Assembly (NCBI GenBank): GCA_035559315.1
Contig: DATMBJ010000028.1
Coordinates: forward strand, 1 to 10,403
Length of the DNA: 10,403 nt
Direction: 5' to 3'
Origin: DATLZM01 sp035559315
GTDB lineage: Bacteria > Actinomycetota > UBA4738 > HRBIN12
The notes beneath the pieces were generated by a model. That model had not been told where the DNA came from, did no database searches, and saw only the letters and a list, made by a program, of their open reading frames with translations. The translations under genes were made by a program, and so were the position numbers. Positions 1-7,140 of this stretch are shown piece after piece. Each line of letters opens with the position of its first letter. Position 1 is the stretch's first letter.

Positions 1-924
1 CACCAGCCCCTCCGCCCCCTCGTCCCCCACGGGGAGCGGGCGGCCGAGCTGCGGGCGATCGCCCGGGACGACGAGCGGGCCGCCCGGGACGAGCGGCGGC
101 TGCTGAACCGCCTGCGGGCCGACCTCATGGCGGTGAACCCCGCGGCGCTCCGCTTCGCCGGGGAGGACCTGGGGGCCCCGACCCTGCTCAAGCTCCTCGA
201 GCGCTGGCCCACCCAGCAGGCCCTGGCGGCCGCGGGGGAGGACGAGCTCGAGGCGTTCTTCCGCGCCGCCCACCACGGCTTCCCCGCCCGCGCCCTCCGC
301 CGGCTCCGGGAGGCCCTCGCGGCCTCCCACTTCGCCCCCCGGCCCCACCTGGTGCGGGCCAAGGAGGCCACGGTCCGCCTCGCCTGCTCCCAGCTCCTGC
401 TGCTCCACGCCCAGCGGCGGGCCTGGGAGCGGCGGATGGGGGTGCTCCTGGCGGCCCTGCCCGAGGCGGGGTGGGAGGCCGAGGGGGAGCGGCTCCCTGG
501 CGGCGAGGTCTACCGGAGCTTCCCGGGGCTCGGTGCCCGCCTCGCCGCCAGGGTGGCCGGGGAGATCGGCGACTCCCCCTGGCAGTTCGGGACGCCGAAC
601 TCGCTCGCATGCTACGCGGGGAAGGCCCCGGTCACCCGCCGCTCGGGCAAGAGCGAGCTCGTGGTGGCCTGCCGGCTGGCCTGCAACCGCCACCTCTCGA
701 CCGCCGTCCAGCAGTGGGCGTTCTGCTCCCTGCGGGCCTCGGGCTGGGCCAGGGCCTTCTACGACGCCCAGCGAGCCAGGGGCAAGGGCCACCACGCGGC
801 GCTCCGGGCCCTCGGGAACCGGTGGCTCGAGGTCCTGTGGCACTGCCTGCGCAAGGGCGAGCGGTACGACGAGGCGACCCACCTCGCCAACCGCGAGCGG
901 GCGCTCGGGCGCGCCGCCGCATGA
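1..924 (+). CDS. IS110-family transposase, 5'-truncated by window edge
   Basis: The reading frame is open from base 1 to the TGA at 922-924, giving 307 visible residues. The ATG at 127 is internal, because the upstream codons read as the usual linker helix of this family (Arg/Glu/Asp-rich, residues 12-43, likely coiled coil). The visible part holds the C-terminal Transposase_20 domain. It contains SFPGLG at residues 173-178, AGKAP at about 206-210, and a Ser-Gly pair (S215-G216) at the position of the family's catalytic serine. A basic C-terminal helix ending in YDEATHLANR follows. The N-terminal DEDD RuvC-like domain must lie upstream. IS110 enzymes act with an element-encoded bridge RNA to recombine donor and target DNA. 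That RNA usually lies upstream of the gene in the IS110 group, so it cannot be seen here. Base composition matches the neighbours, so the element looks native to a high-GC lineage. Whether it is intact or active is unknown. Confidence 0.93.
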   Translation, partial: HQPLRPLVPHGERAAELRAIARDDERAARDERRLLNRLRADLMAVNPAALRFAGEDLGAPTLLKLLERWPTQQALAAAGEDELEAFFRAAHHGFPARALRRLREALAASHFAPRPHLVRAKEATVRLACSQLLLLHAQRRAWERRMGVLLAALPEAGWEAEGERLPGGEVYRSFPGLGARLAARVAGEIGDSPWQFGTPNSLACYAGKAPVTRRSGKSELVVACRLACNRHLSTAVQQWAFCSLRASGWARAFYDAQRARGKGHHAALRALGNRWLEVLWHCLRKGERYDEATHLANRERALGRAAA

Positions 925-944
925 GGAGGTTGACGAAGGGTGTC

Positions 945-1835
945 TCACCCCCGGACCGCCTCCCGGAAGATCTCGGCCAGGGTCGGCCGCTCCACCGCGA
1001 ACCGGAGGACCTCCCCCGCCGCCCGCGCCGCGTCCAGGACCCGGGCCGGGCTCTCCCCCGGGGCGAGCTCCAGCACCAGGCCGTCCCGTCGGTCCTCCAC
1101 CACGCGGGCCCCGGGGAGGGCCGCGGCCCACCCCTGGGGGGCGCCGGCGACCTCCACCCGGACCAGTCGCCGGCCGCTCGCCGCGCGCAGCTCGTCGATC
1201 CGTCCGGCCGCCACGATCCGCCCCCGGTGGATCAGGACCACGGACTCGCAGAGGCGCTCGACGAGCTCGAGCTGGTGGCTCGAGAAGAGCACGGCGGCGC
1301 CGGCGGCGACCCGCTCCCGCAGCACCCCGGCGAGGACGTCGACCCCCACCGGGTCGAGCCCCGAGAACGGCTCGTCGAGGACGAGCAGCTCGGGCTCGTG
1401 GACCAGGGCCGCCGCCAGCTGGACCCGTTGCTGGTTCCCGAGGGAGAGCTGCTCGACCCGGTCGCGGGACCGGTCGGCCACCCCCAGGGTCTCCAGGCAG
1501 CGGAGCGCCGAGCTCCGGGCCGCCTCCGGGGCCATCCCGTGCAGGCGGCCGAGGTACACGAGCTGGTCGAGGACCCGCATCTTCGGGTACAGGCCCCGCT
1601 CCTCGGGCATGTAGCCGAACCGGCGGCGGACGGCGGGATCCGCCGGGCGGCCCCGCCACCGGACCTCGCCGCGGTCGGGGGCGAGCACGCCGAGGGCGAT
1701 CCGCATCGCCGTGGTCTTCCCCGCCCCGTTCGGGCCCACGAACCCGACCAGCTCACCCGGGGCCACGGCGAACGAGACGCCGTCGAGGGCGACGACGTCG
1801 CCGAACCGGCGAGCGAGGTCCCGGAGCTCGAGCAA
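945..1835 (-). CDS. ABC transporter ATP-binding protein (ABC-2 exporter type, DUF4162 C-terminus)
   Basis: This 296-residue ATPase would energise export through a separate membrane permease at the inner face of the membrane. Seen directly: Walker A GPNGAGKT (34-41), the Q-loop region written GYMPEERGLYPKM (74-86, with Pro-Glu where Gln is usual, common in NatA-like ATPases), signature LSLGNQQR (130-137), Walker B LLVLDEP (150-156), D-loop SGLD (158-161) and switch His187. Residues from about 220 form the DUF4162-type tail, ending PTLAEIF as in family members, so the protein looks complete. The start is TTG at 1835. The next in-frame codon to matter upstream is the TGA shared with the preceding oxidoreductase gene, and no ATG or GTG is available. 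The ribosome binding site is weak. It lies 30 bases downstream of that gene, so co-transcription is likely. No permease gene follows in the window, because the converging transposase begins 20 bases past the stop. Substrate unknown. Confidence 0.95.
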   Translation of the reverse strand: MLELRDLARRFGDVVALDGVSFAVAPGELVGFVGPNGAGKTTAMRIALGVLAPDRGEVRWRGRPADPAVRRRFGYMPEERGLYPKMRVLDQLVYLGRLHGMAPEAARSSALRCLETLGVADRSRDRVEQLSLGNQQRVQLAAALVHEPELLVLDEPFSGLDPVGVDVLAGVLRERVAAGAAVLFSSHQLELVERLCESVVLIHRGRIVAAGRIDELRAASGRRLVRVEVAGAPQGWAAALPGARVVEDRRDGLVLELAPGESPARVLDAARAAGEVLRFAVERPTLAEIFREAVRG

Positions 1836-1865
1836 CGGACCGGGCCCGGCGCGGGCCGGGCGCGG

Positions 1866-2738
1866 TCAGGATACCCGCGGCCCGCGCGGCTCCATGACCG
1901 CGTCGGCGAGCGCGTCGACCTCGGCGACGTCGGCCACCGCGGGGTCGAAGACCAGGAGGTCGATCCCGAGCGCGGCGTACGCGTCCCGGGTCTCCCGGAG
2001 CGCCGCGGCGTCCCTCGGCATGCGCGCCAGGATCGCGCCGCCGACCTCGTCCCCGTAGTAGCCACGGAGGTTCCGCTCGGCCTCCGCGGCGTCGCCCACC
2101 GCGAAGTACAGGAGCGCGGCCAGCCGGGGGGCGCCGGGTCGTCCCGCCGCCGCCCACGCCTCCCGCACCCGCTCGAGGAACGGCGCGACCTGCTCGGCCG
2201 GCGCGCTCCCCGCCGTCCAGCCGGCGCCCCACCGGACCACCCGCCGCAGGGACGCGTCGCTCATCCCCCCGAACAGGATGGGCACGGTCCCCCGGACCGG
2301 GGGCGGCGCCACGGGGTGCCGGGCGCCCGCGACGAGCTCGCCCCGCCAGGCTGCGTGGATGATCTCCAGGTCGCGGTCGAGCCGTCGGCCCCGGTCGTGG
2401 AACCCCCGCCCGGTGGCGGCGTAGTCGTCGTCGCGCCGGCCCACGCCCAGGCCCAGCGTGAGCCGCCCCCCCGAGATCCGGTCGAGGCTGGCGGCCTGCT
2501 TGGCGAGGAGCACCGGGTCGCGCGTCGGGCCGAGCAGCACGTTCGTGAGGAGCTCGACCCGCTCCGTGACGGCGGCCGCGGCGGTCAGCGCGACGAGGGA
2601 CTCGTAGGAGGGGTAGGCGATCCGGTCGATCGTGGCGACCGCCGCGAACCCCCGCTCCTCGGCCCGCCGGGCCCAGGCGGGCAGCAGGGCCCCGGGCACG
2701 TCCAGCAACGGGTTGGGGAGCCCGATCCCGATCCGCAT
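1866..2738 (-). CDS. LLM-class (luciferase-like) flavin/F420-dependent oxidoreductase
   Basis: A 290-residue soluble TIM-barrel enzyme of the bacterial luciferase-like superfamily (PF00296), using FMN or coenzyme F420. Seen directly: N-terminal strand MRIGIGLPNP; WARRAEERGF (22-31); the segment RDPVLLAKQAASLDRISGG (73-91) followed by RLTLGLGVG (92-100), hallmarks of the family; and GGMSDASLRR (157-166) with WGAGW after it. The family's usual length is about 280-350 residues, so it is full size. The frame stays open upstream to 2885, but the ATG at 2738 is chosen because AGGAGG sits 5 bases before it and homologous proteins begin at this strand; the extra 49 residues are low-complexity Arg/Gly/Pro. 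It is the first gene of a two-gene run with the ABC ATPase. F420 use is plausible for an actinobacterium but cannot be told from FMN use here. Substrate unknown. Confidence 0.93.
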   Translation of the reverse strand: MRIGIGLPNPLLDVPGALLPAWARRAEERGFAAVATIDRIAYPSYESLVALTAAAAVTERVELLTNVLLGPTRDPVLLAKQAASLDRISGGRLTLGLGVGRRDDDYAATGRGFHDRGRRLDRDLEIIHAAWRGELVAGARHPVAPPPVRGTVPILFGGMSDASLRRVVRWGAGWTAGSAPAEQVAPFLERVREAWAAAGRPGAPRLAALLYFAVGDAAEAERNLRGYYGDEVGGAILARMPRDAAALRETRDAYAALGIDLLVFDPAVADVAEVDALADAVMEPRGPRVS

Positions 2739-2740
2739 AT

Positions 2741-2753
2741 CCCCCTCCTCCCC
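2741..2753 (-). promoter_or_regulatory. Strong ribosome binding site of the LLM oxidoreductase gene
   Basis: On the minus strand the bases read GGGGAGGAGGGGG, with AGGAGG at 2749-2744, five bases before the ATG at 2738. This decides the start of the oxidoreductase against the longer upstream open frame. Confidence 0.8.
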
Positions 2754-2849
2754 ATGCCGTCGGCCGGGGGCGAAGCCCGCACGCGGGGCGACCGCGCCGC
2801 GCTCAAGTCCCGCCCCGGGCCGTCCGAAACCTCGAGGACCAGCATCCCA

Positions 2850-2877
2850 GGCCCGCGGTCCGCGGGCCGGAGAGGAG
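2850..2877 (+). promoter_or_regulatory. Hairpin or operator abutting a ribosome binding site
   Basis: GGCCCGCG (2850-2857) and CGCGGGCC (2861-2868) are perfect 8-base inverted arms around a three-base GTC centre. The ribosome binding site GGAGAGGAG follows at once (2869-2877), six bases before the ATG at 2884. As RNA the hairpin would lie directly against the ribosome binding site; as DNA the palindrome could be an operator between the divergent genes. The arms and the binding site are seen; regulation is inferred. The rest of the 145-base divergent gap shows no clear -10 or -35 box. Confidence 0.4.
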
Positions 2878-2883
2878 CGTGCC

Positions 2884-3540
2884 ATGGGGACGGCAACCTT
2901 CCCCGGGGCCGACGGCCCGGCGGCGTCCTCCGCCCGGGTCGACGAGGCGGCCCGCCTGGGCTTCGGCCCAACCCTCGAGGAACCGACACCGCTGGACGTC
3001 CCGGGGCCAGCCGGCCGAGGCGGACGGCGGGCGGTCGCGGCTGTCGCCGTGTCCCTCGTCGTCCTCGCCGGGGGGTTCCTCGGCTACCGGCTGCTCGCCG
3101 ACGGCTCGCCGGAGCTCCCCGGGGAGCTGGCGGGGACGCCCAGGATGCAGGGCCCGCAGGTCGAGATCGGCGTGCAGGCGTTCCGGTCCGAGCTCGAGGC
3201 CGGCGGGATGGAGGGCGACATGGCGTTCTACGGGCAGGGAGGCATCCCGTCGTTCGTCGTCGCCTGGTTCCACGACCCGTCGAGGACCCCGCTGGACAGC
3301 GCCTTCCAGCGGTTCTCGATGGGGTTCGCGGGCGCCAGCCCGACCGGCCTGGACCCGGGCTCGGTCGAGGCGCGGACGGTCGACGGGGTGCGCTACGTGT
3401 GCGCCTCGGGGTCCCAGATGGCCGCCGGCATCTGCATGTGGGCCGACGGGGACACCTACTGGGTCGTCCTCGACGTCCGCCCGGGGGCGGCCGCCGTGGC
3501 GTCCCGGGACCTCGCCGTCAGGATCCACGCCGAGACCTGA
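2884..3540 (+). CDS. Hypothetical single-pass membrane-anchored protein
   Basis: A 218-residue protein I do not recognise. Seen directly: a Pro/Gly/Ala-rich N-terminal cytoplasmic stretch (1-40), basic residues RGGRR at 45-49, one hydrophobic span at about 50-71 (AVAAVAVSLVVLAGGFLGYR), then a soluble domain of about 145 residues. With the basic residues on the N-terminal side, the C-terminal domain should face outside. It contains two cysteines, C173 and C184, near the motif CMWADGDTYWVV, which could form an extracellular disulfide. C-W-A-D-x-D-T-like motifs recur in actinobacterial membrane-anchored proteins of unknown function. The start is ATG at 2884, after GGAGAGGAG; the frame is open further upstream but that part overlaps the divergent oxidoreductase gene. 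It is divergent from the oxidoreductase/ABC pair and convergent with the glycosylase gene, so it appears to be transcribed alone. No lipobox is present. Confidence 0.8.
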   Translation: MGTATFPGADGPAASSARVDEAARLGFGPTLEEPTPLDVPGPAGRGGRRAVAAVAVSLVVLAGGFLGYRLLADGSPELPGELAGTPRMQGPQVEIGVQAFRSELEAGGMEGDMAFYGQGGIPSFVVAWFHDPSRTPLDSAFQRFSMGFAGASPTGLDPGSVEARTVDGVRYVCASGSQMAAGICMWADGDTYWVVLDVRPGAAAVASRDLAVRIHAET

Positions 3541-3557
3541 GCCCTGAGGTGCGAGGG

Positions 3558-3600
3558 GCGGACTCCCTCGACCCGCCCCCGAGTCCCCGAGGGGGTCCGC
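3558..3600. terminator. GC-rich hairpin between convergent genes, possible bidirectional terminator
   Basis: The arm at 3558-3570 (GCGGACTCCCTCG) pairs with 3588-3600 (CGAGGGGGTCCGC) over 13 bases with one T-G wobble, leaving a 17-base loop. It lies 17 bases past the stop of the membrane-anchored protein gene and 45 bases past the stop of the glycosylase gene on the other strand. There is no T-tract on either side, so this would not be a classical intrinsic terminator, although such hairpins often serve at gene ends in high-GC actinobacteria. The rest of the 105-base gap holds only the palindrome CCGGGTACCCGG (3622-3633). Confidence 0.5.
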
Positions 3601-3645
3601 AGGCCCGGCCTCGGCGCTCGACCGGGTACCCGGCGCGGCTCCGGC

Positions 3646-4479
3646 TCAGCGGACGAGCCGGGAGAGCCGGCGGTCCGCGAGCACCCGGCCGCCGGTCTGG
3701 CAGCGGGGGCAGTACGTGACCTCGTACGCCTCATAGGAGACCCGGCGGAGGTCGTCCCCGCACCGCGGACAGGGGTGGCCGTACCGTCCGTGCACCGCGA
3801 ACCGCTGCCCCAGCGTGGCCGGCAGGCCTCCGGTCCGCCCCCGCTCGCCCTCGAGGGCCTCCGTCAGGACGGAGCGGACCGCGGCGAGGAGCTCCTCCCG
3901 CTCGCGGGCGCCGAGCCCCGCGAGCGTCGCGTAGGGGGAGAGGCGGGCCCGGTGCAGGATGTCGTCCGCGTAGCCGCGGCCGATCCCGGCCACGGTCCGC
4001 TGGTCCCGGAGGATCGTGTGGACCCGCCGCGGGTCGTCGCCCCGGAGCACCAGGGCCGCGAAGGCCGCGTCGAACGGCTCCGGCCCCAGGCCGGCGAGCG
4101 GGCCCTCGTCGCCCTCCGCCAGCACCCACCACCCCGCCCTCCGCTCCGTACCGAACTCCCGGACCAGGACCGAGGGCCGCCCCCCGAACCGGAACCGCAC
4201 GAGCGCCCCCCGGGGCCTCGTCGCGCGGGGCGGGTCCTCCACCTCCACCCTCCCGCCCTGGGCCAGGTGGACGAGCACCCGGGGCCCCCCGAGGTCGACG
4301 ACGAGGAACTTCCCCCGCCGCCCGACGGCCCGGACGCTCCTCCCCTGGACCTCGGCCGGCCGGGGCGTCGCGGTCCGGAGCCCGGCCACGTGGAGGGGTT
4401 CGATCCGCTCGAGCGGCGCCCCGGACAGGAGCGCGTCGAGCCGCTCGGCGAGCGCCTGGACCTCGGGGAGCTCGGGCAC
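3646..4479 (-). CDS. Fpg/Nei-family DNA glycosylase (formamidopyrimidine-DNA glycosylase-like)
   Basis: A 277-residue base-excision repair glycosylase/AP lyase, which would remove oxidised bases such as 8-oxoguanine. Seen directly: mature N-terminus PELPEV after the initiator, giving the catalytic Pro2 and Glu3; Lys57 in GRRGKFL, matching the family's conserved Lys57; a helix-two-turn-helix region DQRTVAGIGRGYADDIL (159-175); and a C-terminal zinc finger with C237, C240, C257 and C260, closed by CQ. The start is GTG at 4479, fixed by PELPEV; the frame stays open far upstream but is there a shadow of other genes. Odd points: the void-filling Met is Gln74 in HLAQGGR; the usual RRFG loop reads REFG (107-110); GIGNIYA reads GIGRGYA; and the protein runs 16 residues past CQ. 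These suggest a divergent actinobacterial subgroup, so lesion preference is uncertain. It is the last gene of a four-gene run, 17 bases after the ureohydrolase. Confidence 0.92.
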   Translation of the reverse strand: MPELPEVQALAERLDALLSGAPLERIEPLHVAGLRTATPRPAEVQGRSVRAVGRRGKFLVVDLGGPRVLVHLAQGGRVEVEDPPRATRPRGALVRFRFGGRPSVLVREFGTERRAGWWVLAEGDEGPLAGLGPEPFDAAFAALVLRGDDPRRVHTILRDQRTVAGIGRGYADDILHRARLSPYATLAGLGAREREELLAAVRSVLTEALEGERGRTGGLPATLGQRFAVHGRYGHPCPRCGDDLRRVSYEAYEVTYCPRCQTGGRVLADRRLSRLVR

Positions 4480-4496
4480 GGGACCCCCCGGGTCGC

Positions 4497-5543
4497 CTAC
4501 CCGGGCCGGGGGTCGGGCGCCGGACCCCCAGGCTTCTTCGCCGCGAGCGCGCTGACCGCCTCGAGGACGCAGCGGTGGGCGAGCGCCGCGGTGAGCTCCG
4601 CGTGGTCGTAGGGCGGGGAGACCTCCACCACGTCCATCCCCACGAGCTCCACGCGCGACACGATCCGGCGGACGGCCCGCAGGAGCTCCCGGGCGAGCAG
4701 CCCGCCGGGCTCGGGCGTCCCGGTCCCCGGGGCGGCGGAAGGGTCGACCACGTCGATGTCGATCGAGAGGTAGACCCGCTCCGGGCCGTCGAGGGCCTCG
4801 GCGATCGCGTCGTCGATCACGGCCTCGGCCCCCCGTTCCTCGATCTCCACCATCCGGTGCCAGCGCATCCCCTGCTCGCGCATCCAGGCGAACGTCTCGC
4901 GCTCCGGCCAGTAGCCGCGCAGGCCCACCTGGACGAAGTTCCGCCCGGCCACCCACCCCTCGCTGATCAGCTTCCGCATCGGGGTCCCGTGGGACAGGAG
5001 CGAGCCCCACACCTCGAGGCCGGTGTCGGCGTGGGCGTCGAAGTGCACGACGCCCACCTCGGCCCCCTGCGCCTCCCGCACCGCCGCCACCGAGGGGTAG
5101 GTGATCGAGTGGTCGCCGCCCAGCACGATGGGCACCGCCCCGGCCTCCGCCACCCGCCGGACCTTCTCCCGGATCACCCGGTGCGCCCGCTCGAGCCGCG
5201 ACGGCACGACGGGCGCGTCGCCGGCGTCGACGCAGCGGATGCGGGAGAACACCTCGGTCCCGAGCTGGATCGAGTACAGGTCGCCCGCGTGGTACGTGGC
5301 GGCCCGGATGGCGCGGGGGCCGAACCGGGCGCCGGGCCGGTGCGAGGTGCCGTCGTCCAGGGGCGCTCCCACGATCGCGACCTCCGGCGAGGCCCGGCGG
5401 AGGCTCTCGTCGTCCGGGCACCAGGGGAGCTTCTGGAACGAGGCCCCGCCGACGTAGGAGGGGAGGTCGCGGTCGGCGAACTCGGCGAGCTCGTCCTCGG
5501 CCCGGATCTCGGGCTCCCCCGGGAACGGGCGCTCCTCCCCCAC
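4497..5543 (-). CDS. Agmatinase-family ureohydrolase (binuclear Mn enzyme)
   Basis: A 348-residue arginase/agmatinase-superfamily hydrolase, which would split a guanidino compound into urea and an amine (agmatine to putrescine in the namesake reaction). All six metal ligands are visible: His145 in LGGDHS (141-146), Asp169/His171/Asp173 in FDAHAD, and Asp262/Asp264 in SIDIDVVDP (260-268). The acidic residue near the active site is Glu307 in VVEVSP. HRPGARFGPRAIR (68-80) and GTGTPEPGG (273-281) are also typical. An N-terminal extension of about 50 residues precedes the core fold. The start is GTG at 5543, nine bases after the stop of the upstream FAD oxidoreductase; no other start codon follows nearby in frame. 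Other members of the fold use guanidinobutyrate, guanidinopropionate, proclavaminate, formiminoglutamate or free guanidine, so agmatine is only one possible substrate. Coupling to the two oxidoreductases upstream suggests amine catabolism. Confidence 0.92.
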   Translation of the reverse strand: MGEERPFPGEPEIRAEDELAEFADRDLPSYVGGASFQKLPWCPDDESLRRASPEVAIVGAPLDDGTSHRPGARFGPRAIRAATYHAGDLYSIQLGTEVFSRIRCVDAGDAPVVPSRLERAHRVIREKVRRVAEAGAVPIVLGGDHSITYPSVAAVREAQGAEVGVVHFDAHADTGLEVWGSLLSHGTPMRKLISEGWVAGRNFVQVGLRGYWPERETFAWMREQGMRWHRMVEIEERGAEAVIDDAIAEALDGPERVYLSIDIDVVDPSAAPGTGTPEPGGLLARELLRAVRRIVSRVELVGMDVVEVSPPYDHAELTAALAHRCVLEAVSALAAKKPGGPAPDPRPG

Positions 5544-5552
5544 CGGGTCCGC

Positions 5553-7136
5553 CTACCGTCGCTCCAGGTCGGCCAGGACCACCCGGGCCGCGTTGGCCCC
5601 GGGCCCGCCGGTGACGCCCCCGCCGGGGTGCGCGCCGGACCCGCAGAGGTACAGCCCCGGGATCCCGAACCGGTAGCCCGCGTGCCCGAGGAGGGGCCGC
5701 CAGGCGAAGAACTGGTCGAGGCCCGGCTCGGCGTGGAGGACGTGCCCCTCCGGGAGCCCGAACGTCCGCTCGAGGTCGACCGGGGTGAGCACCTCCCGGG
5801 CCACGACGAGGTCGGAGATCCCGGGCGCGTGGGCCTCGAGGGTCTTGAGCACGAGGTCCCCGAGCCGGTCCCGCTCCGCCTCCCAGTCGCCGTCGCGGAG
5901 GCGGTACGGGGCCCACTGGCAGATCACGCTCATCACGTGCATCCCCTCCGGCGCCACCGTGGGGTCGGACAGGGAGGGGATCACGGCCTCCAGGAACGGC
6001 TCCTCCGAGACCCGACCGTACTTCCAGGCGTCGAAGGCGCGCTCGAGGGCGTCCACCCCCGGGGCGATCAGGATCCGCCCCCGGAGGCGCTCCTCGTCGG
6101 CCCCGGGGAACCGGGGCACCCCGGAGAGCACGAGGTTCACCTTCGCGGTCGCGCCCGGCGTGCGGATGTTGGAGGCGCGCCACAGGAGCGTGGGGCCGAG
6201 GACCACTGGGTCGACCAGGTCCCGGAGCGTCCGCTTGGGGTCGGCCGCCGACACCACGGCCTCCGCCGCCACCTCCTCCCCCGAGGCGAGCGCCACGCCC
6301 GTGGCCCTCCCCTCCCGGGTGGTGACGGCGACGACCTCGGCCCTCGTGCGGACCTCGGCCCCGAACGCCCGGGCCGCGGCCGCCAGGGCCTCGGCGAGGG
6401 CCCCGACCCCGCCGCGGACGAAGGCCGTCTGCCCGGCGGCCCCCCCGTCGTTCCCCGCGGAGTCCATCAGGAGCACCGCCGCCGTCCCCGCCGACCACGG
6501 CCCCATCGCGGTGAACAGGACCCCCCTCGAGGCCAGGGCGCCCCTGAGCGCGTCGGTCTCGAAGGCCTCCCCCACCAGGTCGGCGACGGCCATCGGCAGC
6601 ACCCGGAGGGCCTCCCGGCCGGCCCGGGGTCCGAGCTGGCGGAAGGCCCGGGCGAGGCGCAGGCCGGCGACGGCGTCGGCCAGGCCGGGGGATCCCAGGT
6701 CCGGCGGCGGGGCCGCCGCCACGTGGGCGAGGAAGCTCGCGATCACCCGCACCCGGCGGTCGAACCGAGGGTAGGCGTCGGCGTCCCGCGCCGACCGGCG
6801 CCGGAGCTCCTCGGCGGTGCGGGTCGGGTCGGCCCACAGCGTGAGGCCGTCCCCGTCGGGCCCGGGGGCGAAGGCCCGGACCGCGGGCCGGAGGAGCCGC
6901 AGCCCGTGGGAGCGGAGGCCCAGGTCCCGCACCACCGAGGGCCGCAGGCGTCCGACCGTGTGGACCACCGCCGGGACCCGCGCACCGGGGACGAGCTCGT
7001 GGTCGGCCAGGATCCCCCCCACCCGGTCGCGCCGCTCGAGGACGAGGACCCGCGCCCCGGCCCTCGCGAGGTAGGCCGCGCACACGAGGCCGTTGTGGCC
7101 GGCCCCGATCACGACGGCGTCGTACCGGCCGCTCAC
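5553..7136 (-). CDS. FAD-dependent oxidoreductase, COG1233/PYROXD2-like, copy 1
   Basis: A 527-residue flavoprotein of the phytoene desaturase-related (CrtI/PYROXD2-like) amine-oxidase-fold family. Seen directly: N-terminal Rossmann motif GAGHNG (11-16) with the ribose-binding Glu34 and RVGG after it, and the C-terminal FAD-binding motif CGSGAHPGGGVTGGPG (498-513). Mid-protein blocks KVNLVLSG, SLSDPTVAPEG and HVMSVICQWAPY are shared with the neighbouring paralogue. The start is GTG at 7136, because GGGGGAGGGG lies four bases before it and it gives the same N-terminus as the paralogue; GTG at 7154 is possible but has no good ribosome binding site. It follows copy 2 by 52 bases and precedes the ureohydrolase by nine. 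There is no phytoene synthase or prenyltransferase in the window, so a carotenoid role is not supported. Oxidation of an amine or other small metabolite is inferred; the substrate is unknown. No signal peptide. Confidence 0.9.
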   Translation of the reverse strand: MSGRYDAVVIGAGHNGLVCAAYLARAGARVLVLERRDRVGGILADHELVPGARVPAVVHTVGRLRPSVVRDLGLRSHGLRLLRPAVRAFAPGPDGDGLTLWADPTRTAEELRRRSARDADAYPRFDRRVRVIASFLAHVAAAPPPDLGSPGLADAVAGLRLARAFRQLGPRAGREALRVLPMAVADLVGEAFETDALRGALASRGVLFTAMGPWSAGTAAVLLMDSAGNDGGAAGQTAFVRGGVGALAEALAAAARAFGAEVRTRAEVVAVTTREGRATGVALASGEEVAAEAVVSAADPKRTLRDLVDPVVLGPTLLWRASNIRTPGATAKVNLVLSGVPRFPGADEERLRGRILIAPGVDALERAFDAWKYGRVSEEPFLEAVIPSLSDPTVAPEGMHVMSVICQWAPYRLRDGDWEAERDRLGDLVLKTLEAHAPGISDLVVAREVLTPVDLERTFGLPEGHVLHAEPGLDQFFAWRPLLGHAGYRFGIPGLYLCGSGAHPGGGVTGGPGANAARVVLADLERR

Positions 7137-7140
7137 GGCG

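Noticed and set aside
930..935. TTGACG after the transposase stop, resembling an outward-facing -35 box at an IS end
   Set aside because: No -10 box lies at the right distance, and it would drive transcription antisense to the ABC ATPase.
3622..3633. Perfect palindrome CCGGGTACCCGG
   Set aside because: It has no loop, no nearby promoter and lies at a gene end, so no role can be supported.
471..3719. A plus-strand open frame of more than 1000 codons opposite the ABC and oxidoreductase genes
   Set aside because: It is Arg/Gly/Pro-rich, matches no family and runs antisense to genes with clear motifs. Such frames arise in DNA this rich in G+C because stop codons are rare.
4480..7083. The upstream extension of the glycosylase reading frame
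   Set aside because: It overlaps the ureohydrolase and FAD oxidoreductase genes out of frame. The conserved PELPEV start at 4479 fixes the true N-terminus.
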